Shown one piece after another: positions 26,338 to 34,571 of a stretch of DNA of 52,710 bases. Each line of letters opens with the position of its first letter. Position 1 is the first letter of the stretch. Below the pieces are notes generated by a model, which saw nothing but the letters and a program-made list of their open reading frames with translations, searched no databases and was not told where the DNA came from. The stretch is taken from the NCBI GenBank assembly GCA_016929805.1, contig JAFGIB010000290.1:1-52710 (forward strand). The letters are read 5' to 3'. The translations under genes were made by a program, and so were the position numbers. Source of the DNA: Deltaproteobacteria bacterium. GTDB taxonomy: Bacteria; Myxococcota_A; Polyangia; Polyangiales; JAFGIB01.

Positions 26338-28658
26338 GGCGACTCCGTCGCTAACCCATGATTTGCGAGCGCCGCGTATTGAATTCGCTCCAACCAGTCC
26401 CGCGCTTGCTCTCGGTACAGCGCTTCACTCTCCCGCTCGAGCGTCGAGAAAAGCTCCCTCGCTCTACGAAAATCACCTAGCGCGTAACTCGATATGCCCT
26501 CAAGCCGCCGCGCTTCCAGGCTTAATCGTCTGCTCGGCAGCGCGGCCTGATTGGCCAGATGCAATAGCTTCGCCGCGGCTTCGAATCGCTGCCGAAAAAA
26601 GAGTTGCCTGGCCTCGAGATAATACGCCAAACCATCGCTTCTAACCTCTCTAAGCTCCCGCGCCAGGTAAACCGCCGTGACCGAGTCCGCCGCGACGCCG
26701 TCGCTTCCAACCAGAAGCTCGAACAACAGCTCGGCTTGCTCCGCCCCTGCCTCTAACGCTAATAATTTTACCTCGAGTAGCCTGGCCGCGTCGTTTTCGA
26801 GCGGCAACCGCAATAGATCGCGGTAGATCCGCAAGGCTTCGGTATCGCGGCCCAAGCGCCAGTGCGCATCCGCGATTTCTTGTCGCGCCGACGCCAGCAC
26901 CGGCGCCGGAGCCCGGTAATCGATCTGTAGCTTTTTCAACTCTCGCTCCGCCGCATCGAGCTCGCCGTTGCGCGCGAGCGAGCTAACAAGCTGCACGCGC
27001 GCATTCCGATCATTCGGGTCGATACCGAGAATTTCTCGGCACCTTTCAGAGGCTTCATCGTAGCTCTTCGCGGCTCGATCCGCTCCGAGCTGCGAGTGTA
27101 AACGCGCCAGCTTGTGCGGACAGACCGTAGAGAAGACGCTGCCTTGCGCGAATCGAGCCCGAGCGAGTTCCAACGCGGAATCGGGCAATGCGACCTGCAT
27201 GGCGAAGTCGCGCCACTTTTTTTCGAGCTCGTCCAACCCTACCCCGATGGCCGACGCGACATCTCCCGAGGCGTACAGCCTGCGAATCGCTCCCGCGCCG
27301 TATTCGTCCTTGATATAACGAACCAGCGAGCCCGATAAGTTGTACGCTCGCCTCTTGGATTGGCCGAAAAAACCCGCGCCAAACAGCTCTCGCAACCGCG
27401 GGGCCATGCCGATCTCGATCATCGCGCGCGACCATTGGTGCGGCGTCAGCTCGTCTGAATCGCTCCAGGCGGCCGCCACCGCCACCCCTTCGATAAGCGC
27501 CGGATTCGGCCACAATCCGCCGAAACGCCCGGCAATCCGAAACGGCCCGGCGCCGCAATTAGCCGCGACGATATGGGCGATTTCGTGAGCTAAGACCGGA
27601 TGCGGCCAGGCGTGTAATTGAAGATAAACCTGGCTGAGCCATGGCTTGGCGATGTAGGTGGTGTGAGCGCCCATCAACCGCCGTTTTTCCTCCGCGGAAC
27701 GAAAGAAGAAGGCAACCACGGGTTTCTGTTGGCGAACGCCGAACCACTTTTCCATCTGCGCCACGCGAAACTCGCACTCGGCCGCGAGCCGACGCGCTTC
27801 AGCGCGGTCAAGCTCCCTGGGGAAATGGGCGCGACATTTATTTATCTCGATTCGGGTCTCGAGCTGCTGTTCAATCCAGGCTTGCGTGCTGCGGTGACCG
27901 AGCTCAGGTCCGAACCATTGGGCAAGCGCCGCGACGGCGAAGGCCATCAATGCTAGGGATGATAAAAAAATCGATTCCGGGTCGCGGAATCCGGGTTTTA
28001 GTCGCTGCTCGAGCTTATCATAGGAAGAGACAAAGAGCGCGACTAGACCGCATCCCAGGACTAAGCTAACCGCTCGTAGCGTTAATAAAGCCGTCGGAAA
28101 ACCGATGTCTTCGTCGTAAAATGTCCCGGGAAAGAAACCGAAAAAATGACCGTATGCAAAAATAGCCGGCGTTTCGTAGAGACGGCCGAGCGCGATCGCG
28201 TAAGTGGCGAGCGGCAAGGCCACGGCCAGCGCCGTTGCCGCGCGCGAACGCGTGATCAAGCCGCCGATGACAACGCCGGCGAGACTCGAAAGAACCACCG
28301 AAAATACCGGACCGAGAACCATGAACAAAAGCCCTTGAAGCGGGCTGCAATTGCGTATCCTTAAGGAGTTCAGCGCTAAAAGCACCATGGGAATCGCGAC
28401 CACGACAACAGCCGCCCACACCGAAGCACCGAGAAGCCATATCGCACTGACCACTTGTTTTTCGCGTCTACAGCGAACCACCAAACGAGCGCCGATAAGC
28501 GCGGTGAAGGGCGGCAGAACGACGCCTAGAAGTAGAGCGCTTTCGACCCCATGCACGCCGAGCAACGGAACATAAGCGAGGCCGACCGCCACAAGGCCGG
28601 CGATAAACATCGCGAACTTGGTCGAAGTTAAGCTCAAAGCCTCGCGAGTTCGCTTCAC
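26304..28658 (-). CDS. Polytopic membrane protein with gluzincin (HEIAH) peptidase domain and TPR tail
   Basis: 784 residues from a GTG without a clear ribosome site, so the start is uncertain. Residues 1-255 contain about seven membrane helices. Residues about 260-500 look like a peptidase MA-type gluzincin: HPVLAHEIAHIVAAN (HExxH zinc site and catalytic Glu), followed by PALIEGVAVAAAW, in which Glu is the likely third ligand. Residues 515-770 have the Ala/Leu-rich helical pattern of TPR repeats (DPNDRNARVQLVSSLARNG and similar). It is probably a membrane-anchored protease or protease-like scaffold with the active site outside the cytoplasm. The C-terminal RFTPTDLLQR comes from a repeat element. 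Lon-like gene lies 130 bp upstream. Confidence 0.75.
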   Translation of the reverse strand: MKRTREALSLTSTKFAMFIAGLVAVGLAYVPLLGVHGVESALLLGVVLPPFTALIGARLVVRCRREKQVVSAIWLLGASVWAAVVVVAIPMVLLALNSLRIRNCSPLQGLLFMVLGPVFSVVLSSLAGVVIGGLITRSRAATALAVALPLATYAIALGRLYETPAIFAYGHFFGFFPGTFYDEDIGFPTALLTLRAVSLVLGCGLVALFVSSYDKLEQRLKPGFRDPESIFLSSLALMAFAVAALAQWFGPELGHRSTQAWIEQQLETRIEINKCRAHFPRELDRAEARRLAAECEFRVAQMEKWFGVRQQKPVVAFFFRSAEEKRRLMGAHTTYIAKPWLSQVYLQLHAWPHPVLAHEIAHIVAANCGAGPFRIAGRFGGLWPNPALIEGVAVAAAWSDSDELTPHQWSRAMIEIGMAPRLRELFGAGFFGQSKRRAYNLSGSLVRYIKDEYGAGAIRRLYASGDVASAIGVGLDELEKKWRDFAMQVALPDSALELARARFAQGSVFSTVCPHKLARLHSQLGADRAAKSYDEASERCREILGIDPNDRNARVQLVSSLARNGELDAAERELKKLQIDYRAPAPVLASARQEIADAHWRLGRDTEALRIYRDLLRLPLENDAARLLEVKLLALEAGAEQAELLFELLVGSDGVAADSVTAVYLARELREVRSDGLAYYLEARQLFFRQRFEAAAKLLHLANQAALPSRRLSLEARRLEGISSYALGDFRRARELFSTLERESEALYREQARDWLERIQYAALANHGLATESPRFTPTDLLQR

Positions 28659-28788
28659 GTCGCGTAACCGCGCGAGTCTGAGATGAGCTCGCCCCTCACG
28701 TCGCCGGTGGAAAGAACAATGAAAGAGCGAATTTCAAGTCGAATCCGACCATATTTCGTCGAAACGGCAATCGTTTCGTCTACGAGTG

Positions 28789-31188
28789 TCATATCGATTT
28801 ACCCGAGGTCACCGTGGCGAAGCTCTGAAAAGCCTCACGGTCGACGAAAACAAGCGGTAAGACTTCTTCTATTCGCGAGATGATATGCACTCGCAAATCC
28901 TCGCGAATTTGTTTTGGAACCTCCTCGAGGTCAGGTTGGTTTTGTTTAGGAATGATCACGTCTTTTATCTTACTACGGTGAGCGACCAGGCATTTCTGTT
29001 TGAGACCGTCAACGCGCAGCACGGCGCCGCTCAAAGTGATCTCCCCCGTTACCGCCACATCGGGCCGCACCTCCAATCGGGTGAGCATCGAAAGCAACGA
29101 AACGAAAACCGACAAACCAACCGCGGGGCCGTCCTTGGGAACGCCGCCTTTGGGGACGTGGACGTGAACGTCGATTTTACTCAGGAAATCCTGGTCAAGA
29201 CCGAATTTGTCCGCTCTAGCTCGGATAAAGTCTAACGCCGTTGCAGCCGACTCTTTTAAGACATTTCCGAGCTGACCGGTGAGCGAGACAACTCCCTTTC
29301 CGGGCATCTTTGAGCATTCGACCAGCAACAACTCCCCGCCCGAGGGTGTCCAGGTAAGGGAGGTCGAGAAGCCGGGCGCCAGTTTCGTTTCCGCAACCTC
29401 CATCTGCTGTTTTGGAGGCCCGTTTACTTGTTCGATATAGCTGCGATCAGCTTGAATTTGCACCGAGTCTCCATCGGCGAGACGAACCGCGACGCTGCGA
29501 CAAAGATTGGCGACATATTTTTCAAGCTGCCGAACGCCCGCCTCGTCCGTGTATTCGTCGATAAGATACTCGACGGAGTCATCCGGAATCTCCAGATGAT
29601 CCGGCGTCATACCGTGCTCGGATAGCTGTCGAGGAATCAGAAATTGACGGGCGATCTCCAGCTTCTCGTTTCGCATATACCCCGGAAGCTCAATCACCTC
29701 CATACGGTCTAGAAGCACGAAGGGAATCTTATCCTGTTGGTTGGCGGTGGCGATGAACAAAACCTGCGATAGATCGACGGGGACGTCCAAATAATGATCG
29801 ACAAAAGCGTGATTCTGTTCTGGATCCAACGCTTCCAGCAGGGCGGCGGCCGGATCTCCGCTAAAGCTGACTCCCATCTTGTCAACCTCGTCGAGAACGA
29901 ATACAGGATTGCGCACGTCCGCTTTCCTAAGCCCCGCGACGAGTCGTCCGGGCAACGCGCCGACATATGTCCGCCGATGCCCTCTGATCTCAGCCTCATC
30001 TTGAACCCCACCCAGCGAAATAACCAGATGCTTTCGCCCGAGCGCTCGGCCGATCGAACGTCCCAACGAGCTTTTTCCAACGCCCGGCGGCCCGATAAAA
30101 CAAAGAATAGGACCGCGTTTATCGCGGCGCAGCTTTCTCACCGCCATATACTCGACGATGCGTTGCTTCGCTTTTTCGATTCCGTGATGGTCCTCGTCCA
30201 AAACGCGCTGTACTTCGAATACTTCCAAACGGTCCGGTGTCAGTCGTTTCCACGGGATACTCACCAGCCAGCTAACATATTCGTACGCCACTTGATACTC
30301 GGAGCCGTGCGGGTTCATGCTGTTCATCCGCGACAACTCTCGCTTCGCCGCCTTCTCGACCTCAAGAGGCGGTTCCGCCTTGGTGAGTTTCTCTTGCAGC
30401 GCGTCGATCTCGTCGTCTTCTCCCTCGCCGTCCCCCAGCTCCCTGCGAATCGCTCGAAGCTGCTGCCGCAAGAGTAACTCCCTTTGAGAACCCGTGATTC
30501 CCTCCTGAACAATGGTCGCCACTTCTTGCTTGACGCGATGGATAGCGGACTGGCGTTTGATGAGCTCCAGCACCGTGCGCAATCGTTCGCGTAGATCCAA
30601 CGTCTCGAGAATCTGCTGTTTCTGTTCGGTCGAAATCGGCAAATTCGACGCGATAAGGTCGGCCAAAGCGCCCGCGTCCTGAACATTATCGAGCACGGCT
30701 CCGACTTCCTGGGGGGGTTGGGGAAGCAGTACAATTAGCTCGCGTGCGGACTCGCGAATCAGCGCGGTTAGCGCGTTGATCTCCTCGTCTCGAATATTCT
30801 TTTCGTATATACGTTCTACGCGAGCATAAAGGCACGGTTCGGAAGAGAGCGGCTCGATGACCTGCATACGCGCGATTCCCTGGAGAACCACGCTGAAATT
30901 GCCCGAGCTAAGTCTGATCGTCTTCAAGATTCGCGCGATCGTTCCGATGCGAAAAAGCGCGTCGAATTTCGGATCCTCGGTCTCCGGTTGATGTTGAGTC
31001 AAAACGCCAATCGTCGGTCGATCCATAGTCGAGACCTCTTCGATCAAGAAAACGGATCGTTTTCGACCCACGTTTACCGGAAAGACCGATGCCGGAAATA
31101 GGACCGAATTACGCAGCGCCATAATCGGTAGCGCATCCAGGCAATCAGGCGGAATACTGAGGTATTTTGGAGTTGTCGTTTCGTTCAC
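28789..31188 (-). CDS. Lon-family AAA+ protein with catalytic Ser replaced by Ala
   Basis: 799 residues, GTG start without a strong ribosome site. Full LonA layout: N-terminal LON substrate domain (LPIMALRNSVLFPASVFPVNV), coiled-coil middle, AAA+ module with Walker A GPPGVGKSSLG and Walker B FVLDEVDKM, sensor region, and the C-terminal S16 domain. There the E. coli motif PKDGPSAG reads PKDGPAVG, so the nucleophile Ser is Ala689 (codon GCG, 29122-29124). The partner Lys is kept (LKQK, Lys732, same 43-residue spacing). ATP-driven unfolding or DNA binding should remain, but classical Ser-Lys proteolysis should not. An active Lon elsewhere in the genome is likely. Its neighbour is the membrane gluzincin gene. 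Confidence 0.92.
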   Translation of the reverse strand: MNETTTPKYLSIPPDCLDALPIMALRNSVLFPASVFPVNVGRKRSVFLIEEVSTMDRPTIGVLTQHQPETEDPKFDALFRIGTIARILKTIRLSSGNFSVVLQGIARMQVIEPLSSEPCLYARVERIYEKNIRDEEINALTALIRESARELIVLLPQPPQEVGAVLDNVQDAGALADLIASNLPISTEQKQQILETLDLRERLRTVLELIKRQSAIHRVKQEVATIVQEGITGSQRELLLRQQLRAIRRELGDGEGEDDEIDALQEKLTKAEPPLEVEKAAKRELSRMNSMNPHGSEYQVAYEYVSWLVSIPWKRLTPDRLEVFEVQRVLDEDHHGIEKAKQRIVEYMAVRKLRRDKRGPILCFIGPPGVGKSSLGRSIGRALGRKHLVISLGGVQDEAEIRGHRRTYVGALPGRLVAGLRKADVRNPVFVLDEVDKMGVSFSGDPAAALLEALDPEQNHAFVDHYLDVPVDLSQVLFIATANQQDKIPFVLLDRMEVIELPGYMRNEKLEIARQFLIPRQLSEHGMTPDHLEIPDDSVEYLIDEYTDEAGVRQLEKYVANLCRSVAVRLADGDSVQIQADRSYIEQVNGPPKQQMEVAETKLAPGFSTSLTWTPSGGELLLVECSKMPGKGVVSLTGQLGNVLKESAATALDFIRARADKFGLDQDFLSKIDVHVHVPKGGVPKDGPAVGLSVFVSLLSMLTRLEVRPDVAVTGEITLSGAVLRVDGLKQKCLVAHRSKIKDVIIPKQNQPDLEEVPKQIREDLRVHIISRIEEVLPLVFVDREAFQSFATVTSGKSI

Positions 31189-31337
31189 TTTAAGCTAACC
31201 CACGAAGCTCGACTCTATCTTAGCCAGCCGATAAAAGGGATGCCAGCTCTCACAATTGTAAAAAAACCTACAAACTTTTGACCTTTTCTACTCGTTTCGT
31301 AACATGGAACATAGGGCAAGGAAAATTAGGAGAATCT

Positions 31338-31490
31338 ATGAACAAGATCGCAAGCTCTACCAACGTAATCGCTCTTTTATTATCAATGACTGGTTGTAGT
31401 GGAGCGGTTTGGGGAAACCTTGCGATATTCGCCGTGAGTATTGGAATTTTTCTGGGAACGCTCTTTTTACACAAGCCTTCGTCCCAATAA
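31338..31490 (+). CDS. Small 50-residue membrane/lipoprotein
   Basis: The ATG at 31338 has AGGAG five bases before it, the best ribosome site in this region; a longer in-frame start at 31278 lacks one. The product has a short signal-like segment (NVIALLLSMTGCSGA), in which TGC could be a lipobox cysteine, and then one hydrophobic helix (NLAIFAVSIGIFLGTLFL). I believe similar tiny proteins containing GCSGAVWGN occur in other Myxococcota, but I cannot check it. The TAA stop directly abuts the family I repeat at 31489. Function unknown. Confidence 0.6.
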   Translation: MNKIASSTNVIALLLSMTGCSGAVWGNLAIFAVSIGIFLGTLFLHKPSSQ

Positions 31491-31606
31491 CCCTTAACTT
31501 TGCAAAAAATCCGTCGGCGTAAACCGCTTCGCTCGCGAAAAACAGCGCGAACTAATTCATCGCTTTTTTCGCGTGTCCGCTCGACGTTTTTTCCTACGCT
31601 AAGATA
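31489..31606. repeat. Family I hairpin element, centre-deleted copy
   Basis: The left end CCCTTAACTTTGCAAAAA begins on the stop codon of the small gene and continues with CCGTCGGCGTAAACCGCTTC as in the 34284 copy. The right arm (TTCGCGTGTCCGCTCGACG) matches the right arm there, but the tip has decayed (CCTACGCTAAGA instead of GCAACGTTAAGG). The central palindrome is missing. Confidence 0.82.
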
Positions 31607-31662
31607 ACGCCAGCGTACTCCATAAGCGCTATTAATAGAAACCACGCGATATGGATATAAGT

Positions 31663-33948
31663 CTACTTGGTAAAATCGCGACTAATCTCGGTTGTCTCAC
31701 CGGCGTTGATCGTTATCTTTTCGATATGAAGCTTATCGTCAGGCGTTCGTAAGCCGACATTATAGGTCCCCGCCCGAATCGGAAACGAAACGATCGGTGT
31801 GATTCGTCCTGTATCTTTGTCGTCGATAAAGACTCGCGCCCACGGAACCGAGTTTATCGATAGCATGCCCAGCTCATTTGCCTGGGAAGTAACGCGTGAC
31901 TTTTCTTTTTCCCGAGCATCCGAGGCGGTGAGATCGTCCGTAACCTTAACAGCGCTCGTCGAAATCTTCGGTTCCGTGCTTACCAGCGAGAACTCGAGAA
32001 TCGCGGTCGCGTTCTTCGTGAGATCCACTTGACGGGCGATTGGACGGTATCCTTCCGCGCGAATCTCAAGCGTTCGTTTTCCCACCGGAACGCCATCCAT
32101 TCTCATCGGCGTTCGACCGCGCTCTATGCCATCGAGCATTACGGTCGCCGGTATCGCCGGGGTTGTACGAATGACGATCGAACCGGTAGACGGTTGCCGC
32201 AATAGCTGCATGTAGATGAACATCGTAACCGCGATCGTGATCAAACCGACGCAGAGGCTGAGCGCCCAACCGGATTTCCACCACGGGGTAGAAGAAAGCT
32301 GCATCTGCACCGTTGGAATCCTCGCCTGCCGAACGCGGGGAGCGGCCGGTGCCGGCATGTAGCGCGCCTGGTACTGCGCAGGCGCCTGTCTTAGTATCTG
32401 GTACTGGGCACCGGGGGCTCGCTGGATCGCCGCGGGCTGAATGAAGGATACGGCAGGGCCTTCGGATTTGTCGCGGTCGCGGTAAAGCTCGTCGAGACCA
32501 ATCTCTTCTTCCTTGTTGAAGAAAATCTCCGTGGCGTCCTCGTCGAACTCGGTCTCGTATTTGAAAGCAGGAGCAAACAAGCCTTTCTCAGGTGGAACAA
32601 AACCCTCCTGCTCCTCGCTCGTATCGTTAATAACGGTGGGTTGGCTGCTGAAACGGTGCGCTGCGCTCTCGGCGCGCTCCTCGACCGGTGGATTCTTCAT
32701 ATCGTCGAGCTCTTCGATCTCCTCGTCGAGCTCCTTGAGATCCGCGCTCGGTTTGGCGAGCGAAGGAACTTTCGGCGGTGGAGGGATAGTGGGGACTTCG
32801 GAAGAATCCCGGCTGATGTCAACCCGAGAAACCGAGCGCATTCTATTTATGACCTCGGCGCGGGTAATCGCCGCCGCTCCCATGGGAGACGAGAAAAAGC
32901 GCCTGCGCTCAGCGATGATATTTGGATTTTTACTCGCTTCTAGTAACTCGTTAAGGCGCGCCTGTTCCGCCTCTTTTTCGGTTTCGAAAATCTCTTCCAT
33001 CCACGTGGAGAGCTGGCGCACTCCGAATCCTGGATGTTCCGCTGAAAGGTACGATTGCAGCGCGGTATTCATCTCATCCGCGGATTGCCAACGGTCGTCC
33101 GGTTCGCGCTCCAGCGCCCGCATGAGTATCATTTCGAGCTCTTCAGGCGGATCCTCGAGTAGCGCTGAAGGAGGCGGAACCGACGCTTGACTTACCAATT
33201 TGAGAACCGCGACGTCGTTGTTACCTGCAAACAGTTGCTTGGAGGTAACCATTTCGTATAGACAAACGCCGACGCCGAAAATATCGGAGCGAGCGTCTAG
33301 CCTTTTGCCTTTGACCATTTCCGGGCTCATGTAGCTCAGCTTCTTCTTCAGCGCGTCGACATTGGTCTGCTGCGCTTGTCCGACCGCTTTGGCAACCCCG
33401 AAATCGATCAGCTTTACGTCCCCTTCATAGCTGATCAAAATATTCGCTGGCGATAAATCTCGGTGAATAAAGCCGATTTGCTCTCCCTGTAGATTCTTTA
33501 AGTTGTGGGCGTAATCGAGCGCCTCGCACATCTTACTCGCCATCCACGCCGCCACCGAGGGCGGCATGTGTATGCCCTTTTTGATCAAGGTTTGATTGAT
33601 TCTGCCGAGATCTTTGCCGATGATACATTCCATCGCCATGTACATCGACTCGCCCACTTTTCCGAGCTCGAAGATGGGGCAGATGTTGGTATGGGTCAGG
33701 CGCGCCGCGGTCTTGGCTTCTTGGATAAAGGTACTGATAAATTCTTGGTCCCCGGCCATATGGGGCAAGATCCGCTTGAGCGCGGCGAGTCGCTCGAATC
33801 CCGCCTCGCCGTAGGCAATGCCGCGATAAACCGCAGCGGTCGCCCCGATACTTATTCGGTCTAAAAGGAGGTATTTTCCGAAGGGAATTAGCTCATTCGC
33901 CGACCAGCGGCTGTGCTCCTGTGCGGTTTGGTTTGGTAGGTTAATCAT
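31663..33948 (-). CDS. Membrane Ser/Thr protein kinase with PEGA domains
   Basis: 761 residues, ATG start. Residues 24-310 are a Hanks-type kinase: ATP-binding Lys58 (AALKRI), catalytic loop HRDLSPANIL (Asp164; Ser in place of the usual Lys, a variant common in Myxococcota), DFGVAK, and the activation-segment SPEMVKGKRLDARSDIFG. About 240 residues of charged linker follow, then one membrane helix (WALSLCVGLITIAVTMFIYM). The extracytoplasmic part has two PEGA-type domains (ATVMLDGIERGRTPMRMDG and ARVFIDDKDTGRITP). It probably senses something outside, perhaps wall or polysaccharide, and phosphorylates cytoplasmic targets. No phosphatase or target gene is adjacent. Confidence 0.92.
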   Translation of the reverse strand: MINLPNQTAQEHSRWSANELIPFGKYLLLDRISIGATAAVYRGIAYGEAGFERLAALKRILPHMAGDQEFISTFIQEAKTAARLTHTNICPIFELGKVGESMYMAMECIIGKDLGRINQTLIKKGIHMPPSVAAWMASKMCEALDYAHNLKNLQGEQIGFIHRDLSPANILISYEGDVKLIDFGVAKAVGQAQQTNVDALKKKLSYMSPEMVKGKRLDARSDIFGVGVCLYEMVTSKQLFAGNNDVAVLKLVSQASVPPPSALLEDPPEELEMILMRALEREPDDRWQSADEMNTALQSYLSAEHPGFGVRQLSTWMEEIFETEKEAEQARLNELLEASKNPNIIAERRRFFSSPMGAAAITRAEVINRMRSVSRVDISRDSSEVPTIPPPPKVPSLAKPSADLKELDEEIEELDDMKNPPVEERAESAAHRFSSQPTVINDTSEEQEGFVPPEKGLFAPAFKYETEFDEDATEIFFNKEEEIGLDELYRDRDKSEGPAVSFIQPAAIQRAPGAQYQILRQAPAQYQARYMPAPAAPRVRQARIPTVQMQLSSTPWWKSGWALSLCVGLITIAVTMFIYMQLLRQPSTGSIVIRTTPAIPATVMLDGIERGRTPMRMDGVPVGKRTLEIRAEGYRPIARQVDLTKNATAILEFSLVSTEPKISTSAVKVTDDLTASDAREKEKSRVTSQANELGMLSINSVPWARVFIDDKDTGRITPIVSFPIRAGTYNVGLRTPDDKLHIEKITINAGETTEISRDFTK

Positions 33949-34283
33949 ACTTCAACACAGAATCCGATAAGCGAGATGAAAGTTGCTTACACGAGAACAC
34001 CTGTCGGACATAGTAATTTATCCCAATCGATTCAGCAATCCGTATTGACCGCGGGGACGCTTATAATTCCATATACCGCCTAAAGATAGATAGCAAGAAA
34101 GGACCGGCGAATCCCCGCGTTTTCTTTCGAATTTCAGTCAAAGCGCGCGGCGCCGGAAGCTTCGTAAAAAATCGCCTCAGCTTGATTCGCGTCTCCCGCG
34201 TTGACGAAAGCGCGGCGACTTAAGGCGACTGTCGGAAATGACTTTACCGCTCGCGGCCGCATCCGCGGCCTATTTCCTATGTA
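33949..34283. other. Upstream region of the kinase gene, no gene seen
   Basis: About 335 bp between the kinase start and the family I repeat. It should carry the kinase promoter. Short open frames here have no ribosome site or recognisable composition. Confidence 0.4.
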
Positions 34284-34475
34284 AACCTTGACGTTGCAAA
34301 AAATCCGTCGGCGTAAACCGCTTCGCTCGCGAAAAATAGCGCGAACTAGGGGCGTGCTCAACTTTTTTGGACCTCACTTAGGGTGCACTAAGCTGCGGTT
34401 CAAAAAAAGTTCCGCGCGCCCTTATTTCATCGCTTTTTTCGCGTGTCCGTTCGACGTTTTTTGCAACGTTAAGGT
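34284..34475. repeat. Family I hairpin element, longest copy (192 bp)
   Basis: Left tip AACCTTGACGTTGCAAAAAA and right tip TTTTTTGCAACGTTAAGGT are inverted matches. Inside, GGGCGTGCTCAACTTTTTTG pairs with the reverse of CAAAAAAAGTTCCGCGCGCCC, and CTTAG / CTAAG mark the centre. Nearly the whole element could fold into one long hairpin. No open frame of note. It lies between the 3' end of the MopE-like gene and the promoter region of the kinase gene. Confidence 0.88.
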
Positions 34476-34571
34476 AAAATTTTCGCAATAGCGCGGCTAT
34501 CGCCGCGGTTTTTCCGCGGTCACTCTTCCCGCGGTCGCGCCCGGTTGTGGCAAGGTTATTTATACAGCCTG

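Noticed and set aside
34496..34545. Several CCGCGG sites near the end of the MopE-like gene
   Set aside because: They could pair in more than one way, but without a clear T tract I do not call a terminator.
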